Shown in pieces: positions 8,479 through 18,190 of a stretch of 64,000 nucleotides of DNA. Position 1 is the stretch's first letter. Each line of letters opens with the position of its first letter. The notes below the pieces were generated by a model. It was not told where the DNA came from. It did not search any database and was given only the letters and a program-made list of their open reading frames with translations. Both the position numbers and the translations under genes were made by a program. Source of the stretch: Methylibium rhizosphaerae (lineage in GTDB: Bacteria > Pseudomonadota > Gammaproteobacteria > Burkholderiales > Burkholderiaceae_C). The DNA is taken from assembly GCF_006386545.1 (NCBI RefSeq), contig NZ_SWAR01000004.1:248001-312000 (forward strand), given 5' to 3'.

Positions 8479-8636
8479 ATCTCATTGCGGGTGTGTTCCG
8501 GCACAACGGCCGGGCATGCGTCCCTCGACGTGCAGGGGCGGCCGGAATGTGCGGCGCAGGGACCCTTGCGCTCGCGCAGCGAGAGCACATCACAGCGGGG
8601 CACCGCGCTCGCGCTGGAGCACAACCGCAATGAGAT
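8479..8636 (+). repeat. 12-bp perfect inverted repeat enclosing a structured spacer
   Basis: ATCTCATTGCGG (8479-8490) is exactly complementary to CCGCAATGAGAT (8625-8636). The enclosed segment holds further hairpins (ttccggc/gccggaa; gcgcaggg with cccttgcgc; ctcgc/gcgag). It lies between two tRNA genes and has no good open frame. It may be a structured noncoding RNA; its function is unknown. Confidence 0.6.
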
Positions 8637-8643
8637 CGAAGCC

Positions 8644-8709
8644 CATGGTGCTCAGCAGGAATAGCAGCCGCCTTGCAGGCTGCAGGTTCGATCCCTATCA
8701 CCTCCACCA
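8644..8709 (+). tRNA. Degenerate tRNA-like sequence (anticodon ambiguous)
   Basis: The 3' half is recognisable: a T-arm with loop ttcgatc and the ending cctccacca. The acceptor pairs in only 4 of 7 positions, the D-arm is shortened, and a 6-bp stem with an 8-base loop (gccttgca) sits where the anticodon arm should be. That arm runs straight into the T-stem, so the variable loop is missing. Readings as Ala(UGC) or Cys(GCA) are both possible. Probably a decayed tRNA or a tRNA mimic. Confidence 0.55.
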
Positions 8710-8722
8710 TGACCTTCATAAC

Positions 8723-8798
8723 GCTCCGTTAACTCAGTGGCCAGAGTGCCGGCCTGTCTAGCCGGAAGCCGCGGGTTCGACCCCCGCACGGGGCGCCA
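8723..8798 (+). tRNA. tRNA-Asp (GTC)
   Basis: Complete cloverleaf: acceptor gctccgt/acggggc with one G-U pair, D-stem actc/gagt, anticodon stem ccggc/gccgg with loop ctgtcta (GTC at 34-36), T-stem gcggg/cccgc with loop ttcgacc, discriminator G and encoded CCA. Discriminator G and anticodon GTC are the normal identity elements of tRNA-Asp. Apart from the G-U pair it looks functional. Confidence 0.85.
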
Positions 8799-8805
8799 GA
8801 TCATT

Positions 8806-8941
8806 GCCGAGATAGCTCAGTTGGTAGAGCGGCGCGTTGAAGGCGCGTGCGTCGGGGGATCGCTCAATGCCGCAGGCGTTGGACGCGCCGCAGGCGCGGG
8901 CCGAAGGCCGAGCGAAGCGAGCAAGCCCTCTCTCGGCACCA
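8806..8941 (+). tRNA. tRNA-Phe-like (GAA) with a ~60-nt insertion in the T-loop
   Basis: Acceptor gccgaga/tctcggc plus ACCA, D-stem gctc/gagc and an anticodon arm with loop ttgaagg (GAA at 34-36) are normal. The T-stem can be drawn as ggggg (8854-8858) with ccctc (8926-8930), but the loop between them is 67 bases instead of 7. The extra sequence is GC-rich, with repeated gccgcaggcg and gcgaagcga-like motifs and a ggccgaaggcc hairpin. Either the gene is broken, or the RNA is spliced or works with an enlarged loop. Confidence 0.7.
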
Positions 8942-8949
8942 GCAACAGA

Positions 8950-9029
8950 ACCTCGTTAGCTCAGCAGGATTCCAGAGCGCCGGTCTACGAAGCCGGAGGT
9001 CGCACGTTCGAGTCGTGCACGAGGTACCA
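8950..9029 (+). tRNA. tRNA-Arg (ACG) with long D-loop
   Basis: Acceptor acctcgt/acgaggt is perfect, D-stem gctc/gagc, anticodon stem ccggt/gccgg with loop ctacgaa (ACG at 34-36), T-stem gcacg/cgtgc with loop ttcgagt, discriminator A and encoded CCA. The D-loop is 12 bases, longer than usual, and the first base is A rather than G. Otherwise a sound tRNA. Confidence 0.82.
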
Positions 9030-9197
9030 ACCAAAGGTGCGTTCCCATCCGCGAGGACCAATTTCTTTCTGGTGTGGCGCAGAGATCCAGCTGGACCAGC
9101 AGTTCTGTTTTCGAAGTGACGAGCAAGCGCCGCAAGGGCTTCCCGTCTGAGACGAAGGGCAAGCGCGACGACTACCACCGCGAATGACGTTGCCTTC
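9030..9197 (+). other. Inter-tRNA spacer with a possible coding remnant
   Basis: No cloverleaf was found here. One frame (GTG at 9074 to TGA at 9187) encodes 37 residues with a lysine/arginine-rich end (SKRRKGFPSETKGKRDDY). It has no ribosome binding site and no recognised family. It could be the tail of a lost gene. Confidence 0.35.
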
Positions 9198-9272
9198 GGT
9201 CCGGTAGCTCAGCGGCAGAGAAGCGCCCTCACAAGGCGCAGGTCAGTGGATCGTTCGCACCTCGGACCACAA
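9198..9272 (+). tRNA. tRNA-Val (CAC), degenerate T-arm, CCA not encoded
   Basis: Acceptor ggtccgg/tcggacc (last pair G-U) and anticodon arm gcgcc/ggcgc with loop ctcacaa (CAC at 34-36) are good. The D-stem has one mismatch (gctc/gaga). The T-arm forms only three pairs and has loop atcgttc instead of the TTCRA consensus. The 3' end reads ACAA, so CCA would have to be added by the cca product (23934-25178). Function doubtful. Confidence 0.6.
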
Positions 9273-9279
9273 ACCCGAT

Positions 9280-9369
9280 GGAGAGCTGCCCGAGCGGTAA
9301 GGGGTCGGCTTGCTACGCCGAAGCCGGTGCGCAAGCGCCGCACAGGTTCGAGTCCTGTGCTCTCCGCCA
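9280..9369 (+). tRNA. tRNA-Ser (GCT)
   Basis: Perfect 7-bp acceptor (ggagagc/gctctcc), anticodon stem tcggc/gccga with loop ttgctac (GCT at 34-36), long class II variable arm with a GC stem and a gcaa loop, T-stem acagg/cctgt with loop ttcgagt, discriminator G and encoded CCA. The long variable arm is the expected serine identity element. Appears functional. Confidence 0.9.
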
Positions 9370-9379
9370 TCTTGTTGCC

Positions 9380-9454
9380 GTCCCGTTCGTCTAACGGCAA
9401 GGACACGACCCTTTCAAGGTCGAAACACGGGTTCGATTCCCGTACGGGACGCCA
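9380..9454 (+). tRNA. tRNA-Glu (TTC)
   Basis: Acceptor gtcccgt/acgggac, D-arm gtc/gac, anticodon stem cgacc/ggtcg with loop ctttcaa (TTC at 34-36), T-loop ttcgatt, discriminator G and encoded CCA all fit bacterial tRNA-Glu. Its 3' end lies only 53 bases before the rtcB start codon with no terminator between, so rtcB is probably on the same transcript and freed by tRNA processing. Confidence 0.9.
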
Positions 9455-9507
9455 CACGCGGCTGGTTCATGCCACCCGGGCGCACCACCATCACAAGGAG
9501 AACAGCC

Positions 9508-10710
<1,203 letters not shown>

Positions 10711-10738
10711 AGGATCGGCTGGCGTCTGCTTCGTCGTC

Positions 10739-10805
10739 GTGGGTTCGAGTCCTGCCCGGCTTCAAGGTCGGTAGCTCGGGAAGAGGTCTCATTGAACCTT
10801 GCCAT
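10739..10805 (+). tRNA. tRNA-like 3' half followed by a 5' half (permuted order)
   Basis: Just after rtcB lies a T-arm (gtggg, loop ttcgagt, cctgc) followed by ccggctt (10756-10762). Two bases later comes aggtcgg (10765-10771), which pairs with ccggctt over seven positions (two G-U), then ta, a gctc D-arm-like segment and a ctcatt loop suggestive of a CAT anticodon. This is the order expected of a circularly permuted tRNA, or of two adjacent tRNA fragments. The D and anticodon stems are poor. Confidence 0.4.
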
Positions 10806-10816
10806 CGCATCTTCAA

Positions 10817-10840
10817 GGGGCGCCTTCGGGCGCCCCTTTT
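10817..10840 (+). terminator. Rho-independent terminator after rtcB
   Basis: GGGGCGCC and GGCGCCCC form an 8-bp stem around a TTCG loop, followed by TTTT. It closes the tRNA array-rtcB transcript just before the convergent glmS gene. Confidence 0.85.
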
Positions 10841-10891
10841 AATTTGCATCGACACAACAGAGAGAGGGAGCAGAGGCCGCCGGCGCCCCCC

Positions 10892-12772
<1,881 letters not shown>

Positions 12773-12880
12773 GACGAAGGCCTTTCTTGAACGGGAATGG
12801 CGGCGATGGTAGGCAGGCGCCAAGGAAATTTTCTTGCGATATTCACACACCAATGAGTGAATCAATCATCACAAGGCTCG

Positions 12881-12899
12881 AATGAACGAACGCTTCATT
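12881..12899. promoter_or_regulatory. Palindromic candidate operator between glmS and lrp
   Basis: AATGAA (12881-12886) and TTCATT (12894-12899) form an inverted repeat in an AT-rich stretch 29 bases before the Lrp start codon. This is the position expected for an autoregulatory Lrp/AsnC site. The assignment is inference. Confidence 0.35.
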
Positions 12900-12927
12900 T
12901 GTGTGCCGGTTATGAAAGAATTCATCC

Positions 12928-13419
12928 ATGATGACCCCCCAACTGGATGCCCTGGACTGGCGCATCCTCGACCAGCTCCAGACCGACGCCTCCCTCAGCA
13001 ACCAGGCCCTGGCCGAGCGGGTGCACGTGTCGCCGGCCACCTGCCTGCGGCGGGTGAAGCGGCTGGTGGACTGCGGCGTGATCGAGCGCCGTGTGGCGCT
13101 GCTGTCGCCCGACGCCATCGGGGCCGGCCTCACCGCGGTGGTGGAGATCACGCTCGACCACCAGGCCGCCGAGCGGCTGGCCGGCTTCGAGGAACGGGTC
13201 ATCGCCGAGCCCGCGGTGCAACAGTGCTACCGCACCTCGAGCGGGCCGGACTTCGTGCTCGTGGTGCAGGTGCGCGACATGGATGCCTACCACGCGCTGG
13301 TGCAGCGGCTGTTCACCAGCGACGCGAACGTGCGCAACGTGAAGAGCTACTTCTCGGTCAAGCGCAGCAAATTCGCGCCGGCGCTGGCGCTGCCTCAGCA
13401 GGCGTCGCGTTCGGCCTGA
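12928..13419 (+). CDS. Lrp/AsnC family transcriptional regulator
   Basis: 163 residues. The N-terminal AsnC-type helix-turn-helix begins LDALDWRILDQLQTDA, with the recognition region VHVSPATCLRRVKRL. The C-terminal RAM (ligand-binding) domain contains the typical YRTSSGPDFVLVVQVRDMDAY. Such proteins assemble into octamers that sense amino acids. It is divergent from glmS and its target is not evident. The last 25 bases overlap the end of the antisense CWC protein gene. Confidence 0.93.
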   Translation: MMTPQLDALDWRILDQLQTDASLSNQALAERVHVSPATCLRRVKRLVDCGVIERRVALLSPDAIGAGLTAVVEITLDHQAAERLAGFEERVIAEPAVQQCYRTSSGPDFVLVVQVRDMDAYHALVQRLFTSDANVRNVKSYFSVKRSKFAPALALPQQASRSA

Positions 13420-13631
13420 GCCGCCGCCCGCGCGCAGGCAGCGCAGATGCAGGCTTTGTGCCGCAGGGCGGGCGGCACGCGCGCCAGCAACTCAGGCGTA
13501 AAGCGCGCCGCCGTACACCAGCACGGGCCGCCCCGCGCCTGCGGGTTCTCGCAGGCCATCGCGCAGGCATTGCCGCCGCCGCACAACGGGCAGCGTGCGG
13601 GGTCGACGTTGGCAGATGCCTCTGCTGTCAA
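13395..13631 (-). CDS. Cysteine-rich CWC family protein
   Basis: 78 residues from a TTG start that overlaps the TonB-receptor stop codon (TTGA), so translation is probably coupled. The sequence has CPLCGGGNACAMACENP, a CWC triad (GPCWC) and CICAACA. These are the spaced cysteines of the CWC family (PF14375), thought to bind metal, probably zinc. Its function is unknown. Linkage to an outer-membrane receptor hints at metal handling, but that is only context. Confidence 0.75.
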   Translation of the reverse strand: MTAEASANVDPARCPLCGGGNACAMACENPQARGGPCWCTAARFTPELLARVPPALRHKACICAACARAAAQAERDAC

Positions 13632-15841
13632 AACCGAGTCCCCAGGGTGATGAACAGACGCGGCGTGAGCTGCATGGTCGAGCGGTCGGCGTAGGTGTTG
13701 CCGGCAGCGTCGGTGCTCACCCGTTCGCGTGTGCGCTTGCTGTCGGTGAGGTTGTAGACGCCCACGCGCCAATAGCCAAGTCCGGCCACCACGCGGCCCA
13801 CATAGGCATCGGCGCTGGCATACGAAGCCTCGCGGCCCGAGGTGCCGGGCGACGTCATCAGGTCGGCTGCGCCGTTGAGCGTGACGGAGGCGCCGCAGAA
13901 CCAGCCGCCGCGCGGCGGCAAGGGCTTGGCAACGTTGAGGTTCACCACGTAGCGTGCCTGGCCGGGGATGCGCTCGCCACGCATGTCGCCGCTGCGCATG
14001 CGCGACTGCAGCAGGCTCGCGTTCGCCGACAACGACCATTCGCGGCCCAGCCCCAGCCATGAAAGGCCGCTGCGCAGGTCCGCCTCGACACCCCAGACGC
14101 TGGCATCGCCCACGTTGACGGGCTGCTGCACCCAGCGCCCGCCGGAGTCCAGCGTCACGCGGCGCGCCACCACGTCGCTCACTTCGCGCAGGAACAGGTT
14201 CAACCCGAACTGGCCGTCTTGCGACAGGTTGCGCTCGAAGCCTGCATCGACGGTGGTGGTGGTTTCGGGCCGCAGCTGCGGATTGCCGACGACGTCGGGG
14301 TTGTTGGGCGAGTTGTCGCCCTGGCCCGGCAGCCGGCGGTCGAGCAGGTCGGCCAGCAAAGGCTTGCGGGTCAGGCGCGCGAGGTTGAAACGCCACTGCA
14401 TGTCGGTGCCGATGGGCGTGCGCGTGTGCAGCGAAGGCTGCCAGAAGGTGTCGGTCAACTCGGCCTGCTGCCCCGCATACCGGCTGCGGGTGGCAATGCG
14501 CTCGGCCCGCATACCCACCGTGAGCGTGGTGCTGGCCGGCAGCGCCCACTCGTTCTGGCCCCACACCACGGCACGGCGCAGCCGGGTGCTGACGCCCAGG
14601 TCTGCGCTCGACGGCGGCGGTGAGGCGGTCTGCACCGAGTTCACCTCGAGGTCGCGATCTTCGTATTCGCCGCCCGCCATCCACAGCAACGCGTCTTCGG
14701 TGCCCGAAAGCTTGCTGCTCAGCCAGTAGACCCGTTCCCGGCGGGCGTCGAGCAGCAGGCTTTCGCTGCTGCCGGCGCCGCCGGCAGCAGCGAAGCTGCG
14801 GTCGCGGTCGCGTTCGATGTCTTCGCGGCTGCGCTGGGCCGACAAGGTGGTTTCGAGCTTGCTGCCCGAGAACCGCCGCGACCATTCGCCGCGCAGCTGC
14901 ACGAGCGTGCGATCGCTTTCGGAGTGCTCGGCCACGCGGCTGGTGGTGGCACCGGCGCTGTTGCTGCCGGCGGCGGCACTGGTGAAGTCGCCGCGGCCTT
15001 CGCCCGACAGCAGGAAGGCCCGCACGGACACCTGGTCGCGGCTGCCGAGCCGGCCGCTGAGGCGCGGCATGACGGTGTATTCGGTGGTGCGGAAGCGGGC
15101 CTTCTCGTGCGCCAGGCTCTCGGCAGGCGCCTGCCCGCGGGTGCTGCTGTGGCGTTCGGTGTCGCTGCCGGCCAGCCGTGTGGAGGCCGAGGCCGCGACG
15201 AAATAGACCCAGGGCACCTGCGCCTCGCCGTCTTCGGCCGGTTGGGGCTCCGTGAGTGGGCCGGTGCGCGAGAAAAACGCCTGCAGCCCGTTGTGGCCCC
15301 ACACATGCTGGTCGGTCACCCGCAAGTTGGTTTCGCGCTTGGCGGTCGCATGGCGCAGCACGATGTTGATGGTGCCGCCGCTGGCGCCCGAGAACTCTGC
15401 GCTGGGCGCGCGCACCACCTCGATGCGCTCGATCACGTCGGCCGGCAGCTGGTCGAGCGGCAGTTGTCCGCCGCGGCGCGAACTCACCGGCTCGCCGTCG
15501 ACCAGGATGCGCGTGCCTTCCGGGCCCATGCCGCGCATGCGGATCTCGAGGTTGCCGCTGGCGCCGGTGTTCACCTGCACGCCGGGCAGCTGGCGCAGCA
15601 CGTCGCTCACCGAGTCGGCGCCCATCTGCTCGATGTCCTGCCGGTCCACCCGCACCAGCGAGCCGGAAGCGAAGAAGCGCTGCATCAACGACGCGCGTCC
15701 GCTGACGGTGACGCGCTCCAGCGCGCGCGGCGCCGGCTCCTGCGGCGATGCGCCGCTGTCGTCCGACTGGGCCTGTGCCCAGGCCGCTGCGGCCGGCGCC
15801 AGGCACAGCAGCATCAGCACGTGGCTGCGATTTGCGGTCAT
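13628..15841 (-). CDS. TonB-dependent outer-membrane receptor
   Basis: 737 residues with a signal peptide (cleavage near AWAQA), a TonB-box-like ALERVTVSG, an N-terminal plug (DVLRQLPGVQVNTGASGNLE, IRMRGMGPEGTRILVDGEP) and a long C-terminal barrel ending in phenylalanine (LFITLGTRF), as required for BAM insertion. Such receptors import siderophores, haem, metals, vitamins or oligosaccharides across the outer membrane with TonB energy. No siderophore or haem genes are adjacent. The only linked gene is the small Cys-rich protein, so the substrate is open. No Fur box was identified in the 70-base upstream gap. Confidence 0.92.
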   Translation of the reverse strand: MTANRSHVLMLLCLAPAAAAWAQAQSDDSGASPQEPAPRALERVTVSGRASLMQRFFASGSLVRVDRQDIEQMGADSVSDVLRQLPGVQVNTGASGNLEIRMRGMGPEGTRILVDGEPVSSRRGGQLPLDQLPADVIERIEVVRAPSAEFSGASGGTINIVLRHATAKRETNLRVTDQHVWGHNGLQAFFSRTGPLTEPQPAEDGEAQVPWVYFVAASASTRLAGSDTERHSSTRGQAPAESLAHEKARFRTTEYTVMPRLSGRLGSRDQVSVRAFLLSGEGRGDFTSAAAGSNSAGATTSRVAEHSESDRTLVQLRGEWSRRFSGSKLETTLSAQRSREDIERDRDRSFAAAGGAGSSESLLLDARRERVYWLSSKLSGTEDALLWMAGGEYEDRDLEVNSVQTASPPPSSADLGVSTRLRRAVVWGQNEWALPASTTLTVGMRAERIATRSRYAGQQAELTDTFWQPSLHTRTPIGTDMQWRFNLARLTRKPLLADLLDRRLPGQGDNSPNNPDVVGNPQLRPETTTTVDAGFERNLSQDGQFGLNLFLREVSDVVARRVTLDSGGRWVQQPVNVGDASVWGVEADLRSGLSWLGLGREWSLSANASLLQSRMRSGDMRGERIPGQARYVVNLNVAKPLPPRGGWFCGASVTLNGAADLMTSPGTSGREASYASADAYVGRVVAGLGYWRVGVYNLTDSKRTRERVSTDAAGNTYADRSTMQLTPRLFITLGTRF

Positions 15842-15911
15842 GCGAAGCCGCCCCCTCCGCGGCTCGTTGATGCGAAAGGGCCTTCGCCCTGCGGCGTTCT
15901 TCAGGCCTTCT

Positions 15912-17300
15912 TCAGGCCTTCTTCTTGGTCGGCCGCACCCAGCCGGAGATGCTCACCTGCTTGGCACGCGCCACCGTCAGCTCACCGGCCGGCGCGTTCT
16001 TGCTCACGGTGCTGCCCGCGCCGATGGTGGCTCCCTCGCCCACCGCCACCGGCGCCACCAGCACGCAGTTCGAGCCCACGTGCACGTTCGCGCCGATCAC
16101 CGTGCGGTGCTTGTTGGCACCGTCGTAGTTGGCGGTGATGCTGCCGGCGCCGTAGTTCACCTTCTCGCCCACGTCGGCATCGCCCAGGTAGGCCAGGTGG
16201 TTTGCCTTGGCGCCCTTGCCCAGCGTGGAGTTCTTCACCTCGACGAAGTTGCCGATGTGCACCTCCTCGCCCAGCACCGCGCCCGGCCGCAGCCGCGAGA
16301 ACGGGCCGACGATCGCACCGGCGCCGATCGACACCCCGAGCTTCTCGCCGTCGGCATGGGTGAACGGCAGCAGCGTCGCACCGGCGGCGATCCCGGTGTT
16401 GCGCAGCACGCAGTTCGCGCCGATCTTCACGCCGTCGCCCAGCACCACACGGCCCTCGAACACGCAGTTCACGTCGATCTCGACGTCGGTGCCGCACACC
16501 AGCTCGCCGCGCACGTCGAACCGTGCCGGGTCGGCAAACCGCACGCCCTGCTCCATGAGGGCCTCGGCCTGCGCGCGCTGGTAGCGACGCTCGAGGTCGG
16601 CCAGCTGCGAAGGGCTGTTGATGCCCAGGACCTCGGTTTCGTTGTGCGCCCGGGTGGCCACCACGGGCACGCCGTCATGCACCGCCATCGCCACGATGTC
16701 GGTCAGGTAGTACTCACCCTGGGCGTTGTCGTTGCGCAGCGCGGCCAGCCAGCGCTTCAGGTGCGCGGTGGGCGCCGCCATCACACCGGTGTAGCCCTCG
16801 CGGATCTGCCGCAGCTCGGGGCTCGCATCCTTGTGCTCGACGATGGCCAGCACCGCATCGCCCTTGCGCACGATGCGGCCGTAGCCGGTGGGGTCCTCGA
16901 GCTCGATGGTCAAAAGCGCCAGCTTCTCGCCGCCGCTGGCCGCGATGAGCTCGCCCACCGTACCGGCATCGATCAGCGGCACGTCGCCGTTGAGGATGAG
17001 CGTGGTGCCGTCGTCGGCCAGCTGCGGCGCCGCCTGCTGCACCGCATGGCCGGTTCCCAGCTGGGGCTGCTGCCGTACAAACACCAACCGCTGTTGCGGG
17101 AACAAGCCTTGCATGGCTTGTTCTACCTCATCAGCGCCGTGGCCGGTGATGGTGACGAGCTTGTTCGCGCCCAGCTTGGCGGCGGTGGTGAGCACATGCT
17201 GCAATAGGGGCCGCCCCGCCAGGGTGTGAAGCACCTTGGGGCGGCTGGACTTCATGCGGGTGCCCTTGCCTGCGGCCATGATCACGATGTCGAGTGCCAT
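15912..17300 (-). CDS. glmU: Bifunctional UDP-N-acetylglucosamine pyrophosphorylase / glucosamine-1-P acetyltransferase
   Basis: 462 residues. The N-terminal uridyltransferase domain begins MALDIVIMAAGKGTRMKSS, the nucleotide-binding loop. A C-terminal left-handed beta-helix of hexapeptide repeats (IGANCVL, VGEGATIGAGST) carries the acetyltransferase. It converts glucosamine-1-phosphate to UDP-GlcNAc for peptidoglycan and lipid A. The start codon overlaps by two bases the start codon of the divergent lipoprotein gene, so the two promoters must lie inside each other's coding sequence or share a very short region. Confidence 0.97.
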   Translation of the reverse strand: MALDIVIMAAGKGTRMKSSRPKVLHTLAGRPLLQHVLTTAAKLGANKLVTITGHGADEVEQAMQGLFPQQRLVFVRQQPQLGTGHAVQQAAPQLADDGTTLILNGDVPLIDAGTVGELIAASGGEKLALLTIELEDPTGYGRIVRKGDAVLAIVEHKDASPELRQIREGYTGVMAAPTAHLKRWLAALRNDNAQGEYYLTDIVAMAVHDGVPVVATRAHNETEVLGINSPSQLADLERRYQRAQAEALMEQGVRFADPARFDVRGELVCGTDVEIDVNCVFEGRVVLGDGVKIGANCVLRNTGIAAGATLLPFTHADGEKLGVSIGAGAIVGPFSRLRPGAVLGEEVHIGNFVEVKNSTLGKGAKANHLAYLGDADVGEKVNYGAGSITANYDGANKHRTVIGANVHVGSNCVLVAPVAVGEGATIGAGSTVSKNAPAGELTVARAKQVSISGWVRPTKKKA

Positions 17301-18171
17301 GCGTCTGTCTTTCCTGAACCGGGGTCTGATTATCGGGGTGCTGATGCTGCTGCTGGCCGGCTGCAGCGCGGTCCGCTTCGCCTACAACCAGGCGCCCGAG
17401 CTGGTGTACTGGCGGCTCGACGGTTATGTCGATTTCGACGGCGAACAGGCCCCCCCTGCACGGGGGGCCGTCAACCAGTGGTTCGAATGGCACCGCAACA
17501 CGCAGCTGCCCGACTACGCCACGCTGCTGGTCAAGCTCCAGGCCGAGGTGCAGCAGCCCACCACGGCCGCGCAGGTGTGCCGCTGGTGGGACGAGATCGA
17601 GAAGCGCCGCGACCTGCTGCTCGACCAGGCCACGCTGCGGCTCACGCCGGTGGCCCTGACGCTCAAGCCCGAGCAGTTCGAGAACATCGAGGAGCGCTAC
17701 GCCAAGTCCAACAAGGACTTCCGCAAGGAATACCTGCAGGAAGACCCGCAGGATCGCCGCGAGGCGGCCGTCAAGCGGGTGATCGACCGCAGCGAGATCC
17801 TCTACGGCCGCATCGAAGGCAGCCAGCGCGAGCTCATCGAGCGGCAGCTGGCCGGCTCGCCCTTCGATCCGCAGCGCTGGTACAACGAGCGGCGCCGGCG
17901 CCAGCAGGACGTGCTGCAGACCCTGCGGCAACTGCAGGCCGGCAAGGCCACGGCACAGCAGGCGCAGCCGGTGCTGCGTGCATTGGCCCAGCGCCTGGTG
18001 GAATCGCCGGACGAGTCGTACCGGCGCTACATGGCGCAGCTGACCGCCTACAACTGCGAGTTCGCGGCGCAGCTGCACAACGCCACGACGCCCGCCCAGC
18101 GCCGCACGGCCGCGGGCAAGCTCAAGGGGTGGGAGGCGGACCTGCGGGCGCTGGTGAGCAACGGGACCTGA
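17299..18171 (+). CDS. DUF6279-like lipoprotein
   Basis: 290 residues from ATG at 17299. The N-terminus MRLSFLNRGLIIGVLMLLLAGC is a classical lipoprotein signal with lipobox LLAGC; a frame running further upstream is inside glmU. The mature part is helical and charged, with YNQAPELVYWRLDGYVDFD near its start, as in the uncharacterised DUF6279 family of Betaproteobacteria. It probably sits in the outer membrane. Start codons of this gene and glmU overlap in opposite directions (CCATG). Confidence 0.8.
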   Translation: MRLSFLNRGLIIGVLMLLLAGCSAVRFAYNQAPELVYWRLDGYVDFDGEQAPPARGAVNQWFEWHRNTQLPDYATLLVKLQAEVQQPTTAAQVCRWWDEIEKRRDLLLDQATLRLTPVALTLKPEQFENIEERYAKSNKDFRKEYLQEDPQDRREAAVKRVIDRSEILYGRIEGSQRELIERQLAGSPFDPQRWYNERRRRQQDVLQTLRQLQAGKATAQQAQPVLRALAQRLVESPDESYRRYMAQLTAYNCEFAAQLHNATTPAQRRTAAGKLKGWEADLRALVSNGT

Positions 18172-18190
18172 GCGCCCGGTCAGCCGGCGT

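Noticed and set aside
10739-10805. Permuted two-piece tmRNA
   Set aside because: There is no tag-peptide frame and no room for the tmRNA body; only tRNA-sized halves are present.
12773-12927. glmS ribozyme
   Set aside because: It is a Gram-positive element and its core is absent from the glmS leader.
13640-15806. Upstream part of a long minus-strand frame ending in the CWC protein
   Set aside because: It overlaps the TonB receptor in another frame and is Arg/Gly/Ala-rich nonsense; only the last 78 codons form a real protein.
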